This document shows, piece by piece, positions 54,065 through 64,000 of a stretch of DNA of 64,000 nt; positions within the stretch are counted from its first letter, which is position 1; each line of letters starts with the position of its first letter. The notes below the pieces were generated by a model, which worked only from the letters and a program-made list of their open reading frames with translations, had not been told where the DNA came from and searched no databases. The position numbers and the translations under genes are program-made. The DNA is from Ehretia macrophylla (taxonomy: Eukaryota > Streptophyta > Magnoliopsida > Boraginales > Ehretiaceae), in the NCBI GenBank assembly GCA_037974665.1, contig CM075767.1:25693498-25757497 (forward strand), given 5' to 3'.

Positions 54065-54543
54065 GGAGAATAATCAAATAAAGAACTTCTTCACCAACTT
54101 TCTTCAAGCATTTATGTAATATTTTTTTTTAATGTTTATTAGTAATGTATCCGTATCTCGTGAACTTGTGGTCTGTTAAGTAATATTTAATAATTTATAT
54201 TAATATTATTAATCAACTTATGTCTTGTTAATCGTTAAATTAACTTTTTCGTAAAAAAAGTTAAGCTTAAATTTTTTTCGTTATTAATCCAACTATCAAA
54301 ATTCAAAACACACTAATCACAAAAAAGAAAGATGGGCTGGCCCAGCCCAACTCAGTCTAGCTCGCTACTCATGATAACAGGCTCGTGGGCTGAGCTGGGT
54401 CCTATATTTCAAGAATTGAGCCTAGTCTAGCTCAGCCCACTAAACATATGTGAGTGCCGAGCTGGGCTCATTTTTTTAACTCAAAATTCGGCCAGACCGT
54501 GCCAGGCTGGCCCATTTACCAACTCTATCCTAAACCCATTAAA

Positions 54544-57500
54544 ATGGCCACCTTCCTAAACAACAACCAAATTCCAATTCCTATTTTTTCAAGGGAAAAT
54601 TATAACTATTGGGCCATCAAAATAAGGACATACTTTATGTCCCAAGGTTTATGGGATATCATTGATAAGGGATATACTATCCCTGAAAATATATCCACCT
54701 TGTTTTCAACAGAGAATGAAAAATTAGACAAGGATATAGAGAAGGATACTCTGGCTTTCTACACATTACAAATGACTATGACGGACTCACTATTTCCCAG
54801 GATCAGTGATGTTACAACAGCCAAGGAAACGTGGGATTCTTTGAAGGATGAATATCAAGGAAATAACAAGGTACGTAATATTAATGTGACATCCCACATC
54901 GGAAGAATATAGTATGATTGTGTGGTTTATAAGTGGGTGTTGTAGGTATAAGGAATAACTTGGGTTAACCATTTTGGGCTAGTAGAAAGAGGGCTCAAGT
55001 AGTTATTTTTTATATATACAACACTAGTCGCGCTTGTGGGTTTGGGGTTCTGGGCTCGGGGCGTGACAGAATGGTATCAGAGCAGGTCACTAGTCGGTGC
55101 AGGAGCTAAGTGCTATGCGGGGCAAAGTACTACACCTAAAAGGCTGGTGGGAGCCACCTCTTAAACCCGTAGGAGCCACCTCTAGAATCCTTCACCTCGT
55201 GGTTGGTCCTAGGTATGTGTGCCTTTGACGAGGACGTCAGGTCCTTAACGGGGGGTGTATGTGACATCCTACATCGGAAGAATATAGTGTGATTGTGTGG
55301 TTTATAAGTGGGTGTTGTAGGTATAAGGAATAACTTGGGTTAGCCATTTTGGGCCAGTAGAAAATAGGGCCCAAGTAGTTGTTTCTTAAACCTACAACAC
55401 TAGTCGCGCTTGCGGGTCTGGGGTTCTGGGCTCGGGGTATGACAATTAAACTTCAAACTTTAAGAAGAGAATTGGAGAATATGAAGATGAAATATTCTGA
55501 GACCGTTAAAGATTGTTACTATCGACTAAGAAAAGTAGTTAATCAATTGAGAGCCTATGGTGAAGATATTGCTGACAAAAGAGTAGTAGAAAAAATACTA
55601 ATTACTCTTTCTGCTAAATATGATCCAATTATAACTATTATAGAAGAAACTAAAAATATAGCTAAGATATCTATGACAGGGTTAGTAGGCTCTCTTAAAA
55701 CTTATGAGAAAAGACTGAGTAAGCGTGAAAATGAATTCGTAGAAAATGCATTTTAGTCTAAACTCAACATAAGGTCTTAGAATTCTAGAAATGGGGGGAG
55801 AAGATTTGGAGAAAATTCAAGAAATAGAAACAATGGTGGAAATAATTATGAGCAAAAAAAAGGTAAATATCCACCATGTGGTATATGCAAGAATACCAAC
55901 CATCTAGAAAAGGATTTTTAGTACCGTGATAAACCACAATGTAAAGGTTGTGGTAGATTCAGGCACCAGGAGAAAGAGTGTCACTCCAAACAAAAACATC
56001 AGGCTAATTTCTCTGAAGAAAAGAAGAATGGAGATTGTTTGTTCTACGCGTGCCACGCTGCATCAAAAGTAAAGAACGAGACTTGGTACCTAGACAACGG
56101 CTGCAACAATCACATGACTAGTGGCGAGAACATCTTTTAAGACATTGATAGATTAGTAAAATCTCAAGTCAAGCTTGGAAATAGAGAACTGGTAGAAGTC
56201 GAAGGTAAAGGTACAAGTACAGTCAACACCAAGAAAGGTACGCGATTCATCCTCGTTGTACTGCTAGTTCTTAAACTTGACACTAATCTCTTGAGCGTGG
56301 GTCAAATGATGGAGAAATGATATACTCTATTCTTCAAAGAGACTCATGCACAATATATGATAACAAAAATAAAAATCTAAAAATAGTTGTAGTAAAAATG
56401 CAGCAACAAATAAACTTTTCCATCCGTTAGCAATATGTAGAAGCAGCTCTAAAAGCTCAAGAAAACCAATTATGGCTATGGCACCAGAGGTTTGGGCATT
56501 TCAACTTACACGGATTGAAGATTCTCCATCATAAAAATTTGATGAAAGATCTTCTAGCCATTCCGCTTAACGTTGATATGTGCGAGAGATGTTTAGAAAG
56601 CAAACAACACCGGAAGCCATTTACTTCAGGCAAGACATAAAGAGCCAAGTAAATCCTGGAACTAGTACACACAAATGTAAGCGGACTAATGAGGACTCCA
56701 ACGTTCGAGCAAAACAGGTATTTCATCCTCTTTATTGATGATTATACAAGAATGACTAGGTTTACTTTATGAAAGGAAAGGTCAGAAGTTTTCAACATCT
56801 TCAAGAAATTCAAGAATCTAGTCGAGAACCAAAGCGGTCGACAAATCAAAGTTCTAAAGAGGGATAGAGGAAAAGAATACACCTCGAAGGAGTTCAACAA
56901 ATTCTGTGAAGATAAAAGAGTCAATCATCAATTGACAGTCGGCTATGCTCCAGAGCAAAATAACATGTTAGAGAGAAAGAACAAAACAGTAATGGAGATG
57001 GCAAGGACAATGCTGGTAGAGAAAGACATGCCAAAGGAGTTTTGGGCAGAAGTTGTATACACCACAGTTTTTTTACTCAACATATGTCCTACAAAGGCAG
57101 TACAAAATAAAACTCCAATTGAAGCATGGAATGGATGGAAGCCGTTAGCGCAACATCTAAGAGTTTTCAGAAGTATCTGTTATGTGCACATTCCGAAAGA
57201 AAAAAGACATAAACTAGAGAAGAAGACAGAGAAAGACATATTTATCGGCTACAACTTTCAATCTAAAGGATATCGAATTTACAGTCTGAAAACAAAGAAG
57301 CTAATCGTTAGCTGGGACATCGAGTTCGATGAAAATTCCACATGGAACTAGGAATAAGAAAAAGTTGAAAACATATTATTATGGTACGCAGACTGTGGAG
57401 CTCTACTGAGGTCCACGAAAAAGAAGAAGCAGAAGGATCGCAGACTCCGCGAACAGCTTCACAACCGTTAAGCCCGAGGATACCATCATTATCATCCTCA

Positions 57501-59090
57501 AGGAAAATAAGACCACTTAGAGAGATCTACAAGACATGCAATTTCGTGACGATGGAGCCAGAAAGCTTTGAAGTTGCTATCAAACAAAAAGAATGGGTAA
57601 AAGCCATGGAGGAAGAAATCAAGATGATCGAGAAGAACGAAACATAGGATTTAGTGGATCTACCAAGCAACAAATAGGTCATCGAAGTTAAGTAGGTCTA
57701 CAAGACAAAGCTTAACCCAGATGGCTCAATTCAAAAGCATAAAGCAAGACTGGTCGCTAAAGGTTGTTTGCAACTACCAGGAATTGATTACAATGAGACC
57801 TTTGCTCCAATCGCTCGCCTGGACACTATAAGGGCTCTCATTGTACTAGTAGCCCAAAAGAAATGAAAGATCTATCAACTGGATATCAAGTAAGCCTTCC
57901 TCAATGGCTACCTTGAAGAAGAAATATACGTAGAACAACCTCAAGGGTTTGTGGAAAAAGGACAAGAAGACAAAGTTCTGAGACTAAAAATGGCGCTATA
58001 TGGATTAAAGCAAGCTCCGTGTGGTATAGTCGAATCGACAACTACTTTATCAGTCAATGATTTAGAAGAAGTGAAAGTGAGCCAGCATTCTATATCAAGA
58101 CCCAAGGTAACGACAATAGACGTTGTTTCTCCATACGTCGATGATCTTATCTACACAAGAAACAATAAAGAAATGATCAAGGAGTTCAAAGAAGATATGA
58201 TGAACACTTTTGAGATGACTGTTCTTGGGTTGATGCATTACTTTCTCAACATTCAGGTAAGTCAAGAAGAAAAAGGAATATTTATCTCACAAAGGAAGTA
58301 CACAGAGACTTTATTGAAGAAGTTCAAGATGCATGATTGGAAGTTTGTCGCTACTCCTCTAGTCACTAGTGAAAAGCTTAGTAAAGAAGACGGCACACCA
58401 AAGGCAAACGCGTTAACATACAGAAGTCTCATTGGGAGCCTTCTATATTTAACAACTACAAGAGCAAACATTATATACACGATAAGTCTACTATCAAGGT
58501 TTATGCAAGGCCTAAGCCAAGTCCATTATGGAGCTACAAATAGGATATTAAGATATTTGCAAGGTACAAAGGACTATGGGATCTGGTACGAATCTAAAAC
58601 AGACTCCAGACTGATCGGCTATACTGACAGTGACTGGGCTGGATCAGTAGATGATATGAAGAGTACATCAGGCTACACATTCTCACTTGGCTCTGGTATA
58701 TTCTCATGGTCCTTTAAAAAACAAGACTGTGTGGCACAATCTTCGGCAGATGCAGAGTATATCGCAGCAGCATTAACAACAAGTCAAGCCATATGGTTAA
58801 GGCGTATTCTCGGAGAGATGGGGGAACACCAAGAAAATCCTACTGAGATCTACTGCGATAATAAGTTAGCGATAGTAATAGCGAAGAACCCTGTACATCA
58901 TGGTAGGACTAAACATATTGCTATCAAATACCACTTTCTATGAGAGGCAACTAATGACGGGAAAATTGAGCTCAAGTATATCAGAACAGAAGAGCAACTA
59001 GCAGATATTTTCACAAAGGCGCTACCACAATTCGAGTCATTACGAGAAATGCTTAGAGTTGCAAAGATGAGTATTAAGAGGGAGTGTTAA
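54544..59090 (+). pseudogene. copia gag-pol pseudogene
   Basis: It starts MATFLNNNQIP (ATG 54544) and ends at TAA 59088-59090, overlapping the LTR edge. Domains: gag (YWAIKIRTYF, TAKETWDSLKDEYQG), split by the TRIM; zinc knuckle CKGCGRFRHQEKEC; protease WYLDNGCNNHM (Asn where DSG is usual); integrase HHCC (HQRFGH...CERC) and core, with the first catalytic Asp replaced by Asn (codon 56674-56676) but the others kept; RT with YVDDL and an internal deletion before it (about 58020-58130); RNase H with TDSDWAG and CDNKLA. About a dozen in-frame stops. Family is certain, function lost. Confidence 0.92.
54885..55444 (+). mobile_element. complete TRIM retrotransposon inserted in copia gag
   Basis: 560 bp with LTRs of 184 and 185 bp (54885-55068 and 55260-55444), a primer site tggtatcagagca (55072-55084) matching initiator tRNA-Met, a purine tract aacggggggtgta before the 3' LTR and a perfect 5-bp duplication attaa (54880-54884, 55445-55449). 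No ORF, as defines TRIMs. LTRs are roughly 90% identical by eye. Same family as 36548-37110. No 5S rRNA-like part was seen, so I do not call it Cassandra. Confidence 0.93.
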
Positions 59091-59527
59091 ATGTTAATAC
59101 TCATTATCGCCATTATGCTAGAAATATGTGGAACTTTTGCATCTAGTCACCGGCATACTAGAAGCATCTCAAGAATTCAGCATCACAAGACTTTAACAAT
59201 GTTCTAGAAATTTGCTAACTAAAGATACTTAGTAATAAAGCTAAAGATTAGTCTAGAATATCGGTTGCATACCGACTTAGAAAATTCTGGAGTATGCTAG
59301 CATCGACTATGATGTAGTATAAATACAAGGTGAGCTCAAGTTGAAAACAAGCTGCAAAAGCTAGCTACTAATCATCATCACATATATTCTAATAATCTAT
59401 TCTCCATATAAAGTCTTCCTTCACTTTATCAATTGCTATTTCATATTCTATTCCTCCAACAGTTATTCCTAAGCTTCATTCTCCAACTATCTAATATTTC
59501 CACTACCCCATAATCCAAATACCAACA
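59085..59527 (+). repeat. 3' LTR of the copia element
   Basis: 443 bp, aligned along its length with 49248-49694, with a 4-bp deletion and scattered substitutions. Preceded by the purine tract aagagggag. Confidence 0.92.
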
Positions 59528-59760
59528 AGATCACTATGTTATTACCCTTATTGAACTATTACAAATCCATTGGTTGAAACTTTTTTGCACATATTTTGGC
59601 CATTGGATCGTTAAGGGGTAACATTTCATCATTGTAGCCACATAATCCCAAGAAATTTGGGTTGCTTGCCATACCATCAAGAACAACAGTAAAGGTGTTA
59701 CGTGGTAGCAGCCCCTCATCTTATCTCCTCCAAGGCATAAAGGCATAAATGTGTAAAAGT
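59528..59760 (-). promoter_or_regulatory. displaced upstream promoter of the RBCS pseudogene
   Basis: Read on the minus strand, this segment would join directly to the RBCS TATA region if the copia element were removed. It contains GATAAGATGAG (I-box, GATAAG at 59725-59720) followed about 15 bases later by CCACGTAA (G-box-like ACGT core, 59703-59700). Paired I-box and G-box elements are the known light-response unit of RBCS promoters. The identity as an RBCS promoter is inferred from position and these motifs. Confidence 0.55.
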
Positions 59761-60261
59761 TGTTTGTCTAAATTCAAATCTTTTATTGATTGGTTACTAC
59801 TATTTTTTTATTATTATTGGAGTTTGAAGGAAAGTCTAGTCGAGCTGAATTGATCTCTAATATGGCAGTACGAGTAACTATACCGGCTACTACATACTAG
59901 TTTTTAGTTTTTTACATTCTTACCCTTATAAGTGGATGCCTTTCTTTCTAATATATTCATCCAAGTTATTAATTCAATACTGAGATGTAAGTTTTGTCTT
60001 TACCTATATCTTATTTAGGGATTAATAATACAATTCATAAATCTTTACATACTCCGAAACTCTATATATAATCTAAGGCATATTGAGCTTTGTATTTCTG
60101 AGGACTCTTCTGCTAAGTAAGTTCAGTGATTCAATATATCTTTGTTTAGAATAATTTTGAAAGCACCATTTGATGTTACAATTCCCAAGTGTACTTGGAC
60201 CCAAACCTCTCATAGTAGGATCAACCTGTTGGGTTCATTTTAGATTCTCAGATTGACCCAT
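59761..60261. other. intergenic DNA
   Basis: No gene recognised. It ends at the CACTA terminus; the three bases before it are cat. Confidence 0.45.
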
Positions 60262-60299
60262 CACTACAAGAAATTTCAGAAACGGAGATGGCTAATTTC

Positions 60300-60850
60300 C
60301 GTTTCTTTTTCGTCTCCAATCTAAAAAAAGAGACGGAAATGAGATGGAAATGTGCCATCACCTTTTGAACCGTATTCAATTTTTAATTTCGTCTCAATTT
60401 TGTCTCAAATAGAGATGAAATTCAAAATTGTCTCCATTTCGTTGTAAATTATATTCGTCTCCATTCCGTCTCCATAAAAATTATCCCCGATTTGTCTCCC
60501 TTTTAGTTTGTCTCCAATTCGTCTACGTGTCCAAATCGTCTCAAGTTGGTCTCCGACTTCAAGTCATCTCCAAATCGTCTCCCCTATTGTATCATTTCTG
60601 TTTCGTCTCCATTTATAAATCGTCTCCGTTTCGTCTCATTTTTCATGTCATCTCCTTTTCGTCTCCTTTTCCCCGTCATTTCATTTTCGTCTCCTTTTCC
60701 AAGTTGTCTTCGTTTCGTCTCCTTTTCCACATCGTCTCCGTTTCCACATCGTCTCCGTTTTGTCTCCTTTTCCACATTGTCTCCTTTTTCACATCGTCTC
60801 ATTTTCTTCTCCTTTTCCACTTCGTCTCCTTTTCGTTGCTTTTTTAGATT
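60300..60850. repeat. CACTA subterminal array of cgtctcc repeats
   Basis: More than 20 copies of a cgtctcc core spaced 8-25 bp apart, most regular from about 60600 (units like cgtctccttttcca), with inverted copies (gagacgg) near the terminus. Subterminal repeats are binding sites for En/Spm TNPA-type proteins. Open frames across this array in both strands are artefacts of its repeat. Confidence 0.75.
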
Positions 60851-61096
60851 TTTACAAATCATCTCCTTTCTGTCGCAATTTATGAATTTTTTTTAATTTC
60901 TTTTTTTTACAAAAATTTTAAAATCAACCTGTTATACATTCCCAAAGTTTAGAAGGCTTGACATACCTATTAAACAAACATGAAATTTGCGTAATTATAT
61001 TGTAATGTACACATTTTATGTTCAGAAGTTAAAGTACAAACATCATAAAACATACTTTATGTTACATAATACGTTAATATAAAGATTGGACAATTA

Positions 61097-63005
61097 TCAG
61101 TTGGGTTGATCATCATTTCGATCACCAAGATGAGGTTGTTGTTGTGGAGGAGTACTGAACTGTTGCATGAGTTTCGCAATCTGGTCTTCAAGTCGTCGGA
61201 GATGTACGTTATTCTCTTCCTTAAATTTACATATCTCCTCCGCCTAGTCTTCTCGTAGTTTACGCACCGCCTTGTCGGTGGCTTTGGCAACAACTGCTTG
61301 GATATCCATCTCTGTCATATGGTGTCTTGAAGATGGGACACTGTGTGCAGACCCCACAGAAGCTTGAGAGCCCATCCCGTATATGCGGCCTTTGCTGCTC
61401 CCTTCAACAGCCTGGAGAAATAGGGCATCATGATCAACAGGCATGCCAGTTGAACCTTCCTCTGACGCCTGCTTTGCCTGCTCCACTAACTCATCATATG
61501 TAGCCTACTGTTTATCACAAAAAAGGGAAAAAATATCAATTGTTTTGATAAGATTTAGAGGAATAAGGCAATGTGAACTCGACCCCTCCTATAATCAAGT
61601 TAATACGCGACGGAATTTTGGCATTATAACGTCTGTAATATGGCTTTCCCAAAATAATTAAACCTGCACAACACTACAAATATCCATATACAACCAAATC
61701 ATCATTCAAAAACCAACCAACCACAGTTTAAGCCATCCACCACAATACAACAACATACTTGAAAACATACATACGCATAATATAAAGGAATTCATAAGCC
61801 TAACCAACTATATAGAGCAAAGAGGCTTATGATATTACATGGCAAGATAACCAACTTCAACTCAAAACTTAAATTTGATATATTTACATAAAAACTACCC
61901 AAAAGGCTTCAAAATCCAATGGTCAAGAAAATTCCAGCCAACACCACCCGCTAAATTAAGCATTCCAATTGCAATTCTAAGCCACTACGTGATGGTAGCA
62001 CGACATAATAATGATTATGAACATCTTAGTTCAGCTACGATACAAGGTTTTTCAAAACTTCAACCAAAATAAGCCTTTAAACAACCTAAAATTTTCAACT
62101 ACAATAAAATATGATATAAACTAATTACGAATCGATAAAAATGTTCTCTACGGTCTAATTACCAAGTTTTAGAAGTAATAATATAAAAAACAACAACAAT
62201 GCATCCATTTTTAATGATGAACTAATTAATTACCAATTACGTATCCAAATTACGTATCGCGGTCTGTTCTGCCCGGGGTTCTGAAAATGGACCCTCAGGA
62301 CCCTTGTGATGAGTCTTTACGAACACATCAAAATAGGTCACAGGTTCCCCACGTTCCTCTTCCTGAATTAGTGGGGCACAAAAACATACAATTGATAATT
62401 GAAAAATAAGTCTACCTTTTCTGATAATTAGACAAATTTTGAAACATAAAGAAAAATTCAATACACACCTATCTCCTCTTAGCATCCGGATATGGGATAC
62501 AACCTAAAAAGTGCGGTGACGGAGAATTGAGGCGATTTTTTGAATTTTGCTCAGAAATCGCAATCCATTCCGGAGTATCCCATTTCTCATTCAGTGATTC
62601 CTATACAGAATCGCCGGTCCATTTTGGCTTCTTATCTTTGACACGACCCTTGTTGAAAAGATTTCAAATGCAATGTTGGGCTCTAGCGTTGAACACGCGT
62701 TGAATAACAAGTTCATCATAAGGGAACCATTTGTATACTTTCTGTAATACAATAATATAAAGCTAATACATAGATATAACTTTATTATTAAAAAGTTGTG
62801 CTATAATAATATGTACTTCGTACCTTAAATGTAGAGAACCATCTGTCTCGGATATCATTTGGAATATGTTTCCAACTGGGCCAGGCCTCGGTATACGCGA
62901 CAGTTATAGTGTTTTTCAACTCTTTTGTTGCTCCATAAGGAATCCATCTACAATTTTCAAACAAAGTATGAATAAGTCATGGATCCGTGAATTTTGGTAC
63001 AATGG

Positions 63006-63049
<44 letters not shown>

Positions 63050-63205
63050 TATATAAAATGGTATTAAGTAAATACTTACGCAGCACCATCAACCTGCAGA
63101 TACGTGCGCCAATCAATCTGCCACGCAATATAGACATGTGAACTGTCAAATCTATATCTCTGCCAATCCTCATGGTAAGCCCCGCACAAGCCCTCATATG
63201 CATTT
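61097..63205 (-). pseudogene. Ptta/En/Spm-family plant transposase gene, degenerate
   Basis: Exon-like blocks with splice sites: up to 63205-63080 (YIAWQIDWRTYLQVDGA, donor GTAAGT), 62947-62824 (WPSWKHIPNDIRDRW, donor GTACGA), 62741-62469 (KWDTPEWIAISEQN, GCIPYPDAK), 62362 to about 62259 (EEERGEPVTYFDVFVKTH) and about 61512-61097 (YDELVEQAKQ to the stop TGA). The block order and the ERGEPVTYFDVFVKTH and EWIAISEQN motifs fit the plant transposase Ptta/En/Spm family (PF03004). In-frame stops: two in the third block and a TAG near 61245 in the last, so this copy is probably dead. The family acts in CACTA transposition, likely by DNA binding; the exact role here is inferred. Confidence 0.75.
63008..63048. 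repeat. (TA)n microsatellite
   Basis: About 20 TA units within an intron of the CACTA gene. Confidence 0.9.
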
Positions 63206-63480
63206 TATAGCATTTAATATATTTTTACATCATTTAACATGCATTGATAGCAATTAAGGTGCATTTACCTTGATTTACATGCATTTGCTTTGAAATACAC
63301 TCGTTAGCCTTGTTTAACGTGCATTTAAATTCAATTACACAACTTTGAGTAATTTAGGTAACGTAGATAATAATTAAATCATTTTACATATTTTTATATT
63401 GATTTATGTGCGTTTATCTTGAATTACATGCATTTGCATCGTTGTACGTACAATTATGTTAAATACGAGCATTTAAGTGT
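63187..63480. repeat. cluster of tgcattta-type repeats
   Basis: About a dozen imperfect copies of a tgcatttacctt/tacatgcattt motif spaced 15-30 bp apart, just upstream (minus strand) of the CACTA gene. They may be intron or subterminal repeats of the same transposon. Confidence 0.5.
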
Positions 63481-64000
63481 TTTAAGTGTCGTAGGAATTA
63501 ATTAACTACTACTAAGCTAAGACAAGCAACTAATTAGTCAAGATACAACTAAAATGGCAAACTAGCAGTACATAACATAGTTGGAGGGCAAGGTGGTCAT
63601 TTGGCATGTCAAAAATAATATCTCACCTAATAACACTATTCTCTCCCACACAAAATACACACAAACACACTCAACACACACAAAAACACTATACACACAC
63701 TCACATCAGAAACACATACAACACATAATCAGAAGAAGGGGAGAGAATAAAGAAGAGAGAAAAGAGAAAGAAGAAGAAGGAGAAGAAGAAGGAAGCATTT
63801 TTAAGCTAGAACAAGTAATCTTCAAGCTATTTCTTACATATACAAGCTTCTTCTAGGCCCATTTCTTGCATTGTCACTCAAGAACTAGGTGAGGGTTGTT
63901 TTCTTAAAAGTTTTCTAAAGCTATATTGAGCATGATTGTGATTATATATGTGTATTAGTCTTGCTATAGCTTGTATACAATAGCTTTGTTGATGAGAAGG
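63481..64000. other. CA-rich and GAA-rich low-complexity region
   Basis: (CA)n-like sequence at about 63648-63720 and (GAA/GAG)n at about 63733-63793, then ordinary AT-rich DNA to the window end. The open frame across it is repeat-derived. Confidence 0.5.

Larger units (their letters stand above)
49771..54527 (+). mobile_element. hAT transposon nested in the copia leader
   Basis: 4757 bp with inverted ends tagaggtggcatttagg (left) and tagagttggtaaatggg (right, reverse complement), the Ac-like plant hAT terminus. Flanks tcttaaac (49763-49770) and tcctaaac (54528-54535) match at 7 of 8 bases. It separates the copia primer site from its gag. It contains a decayed transposase (50897-52842) and an intact short BED-finger ORF (53819-54064). 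Confidence 0.9.
49248..59527 (+). mobile_element. Ty1/copia LTR retrotransposon (10.3 kb with inserts)
   Basis: LTRs at 49248-49694 and 59085-59527 (TGTTAAATG...ACCAACA), roughly 94% identical by eye. Flanks are ggatc (49243-49247) and agatc (59528-59532), a 4-of-5 duplication. A primer site follows the 5' LTR and a purine tract, aagagggag, precedes the 3' LTR. Order gag, protease, integrase, RT, RNase H defines Ty1/copia. A 4757-bp hAT transposon and a 560-bp TRIM are inserted within it; without them the element is about 4.9 kb. Many stops make it inactive. Confidence 0.95.
60262..64000 (-). mobile_element. CACTA (En/Spm) transposon, one end visible
   Basis: The terminus CACTACAAGAAAT at 60262 is the signature CACTA end, followed inward by a subterminal repeat array and a Ptta/En/Spm-family gene running toward this end. 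The opposite terminus was not found and may lie beyond 64000, so the right limit given is only the window edge. Confidence 0.7.

Noticed and set aside
54885..55444. Cassandra-type TRIM
   Set aside because: LTRs are too short (about 185 bp) and no 5S rRNA promoter boxes were seen.
60428..60896. Overlapping ORFs rich in Ser, Phe and Pro on the plus strand
   Set aside because: They are translations of the cgtctcc repeat array in different frames and have no protein character.
1..64000. CRISPR arrays, operons, bacterial signals
   Set aside because: The sequence is plant nuclear DNA; no regular repeat-spacer arrays or bacterial gene layout exist.

Overview
This is plant nuclear DNA, almost certainly from a eudicot. 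It holds a chloroplast-targeted Rubisco small-subunit (RBCS) pseudogene with the dicot three-exon layout, a plant-type gene with a CT-rich leader and a leader intron, and a dense mix of plant transposons (Ty3/gypsy Tat lineage, Ty1/copia, TRIM, LINE remnants, hAT, Mutator-like, CACTA, MITEs). The RBCS transit peptide looks asterid-like to me, but that is a weak inference. The background is AT-rich; the GC-rich stretches are young Ty3/gypsy DNA.

Region 1 (1-15625) holds two related Tat-lineage Ty3/gypsy elements in the same orientation, about 380 bp apart. Copy A (1-5495) enters the window inside its second RNase H domain and is visibly decayed. Copy B (5875-15620) is complete: 472-bp LTRs differing at one base, a 5-bp target duplication (atggg), a primer-binding site, gag-protease-RT-RNase H-second RNase H-integrase in one frame (broken by a single TAA inside the integrase zinc motif) and a polypurine tract. 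Between pol and the 3' LTR both copies carry a gene on the opposite strand with its own TATA box and, as reconstructed here, three exons (709 codons in copy B). It encodes a domain resembling the 'putative gypsy type transposon' family (PF04195) followed by a coiled coil. Exon and intron lengths agree between the copies.

Region 2 (15626-45337) is mostly intergenic and full of small relics: hAT-type MITEs with 8-bp target duplications (16453, 24638, 35495, 40671), a Mutator-type foldback MITE (38040), a TRIM (36548), LINE fragments (34660, 39655, 40630) and G-rich or AT-rich simple sequence. The one convincing host gene here is at 28014-29457 (+): three coding exons, 185 aa, a conserved plant protein of unknown function.

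Region 3 (45338-59760) starts with a possible small ORF and then a heavily layered RBCS pseudogene on the minus strand (46397-49133). Its intron 1 contains a 1-kb Mutator-like element, exon 2 has a 67-bp insert beginning with a CACTA terminus, and exon 3 has a frameshifting deletion. A 10.3-kb Ty1/copia element (49248-59527) sits about ten bases upstream of its TATA box, leaving the I-box and G-box-like promoter elements on the far side (about 59698-59725). The copia element itself contains a 4.8-kb hAT transposon (49771-54527) and a complete 560-bp TRIM (54885-55444).

Region 4 (60262-64000) is one end of a CACTA (En/Spm) transposon: a terminal CACTACAAGAAA motif, a long array of cgtctcc-type subterminal repeats, and a degenerate multi-exon gene of the Ptta/En/Spm plant transposase family on the minus strand. 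Its other end is not recognised in the window.
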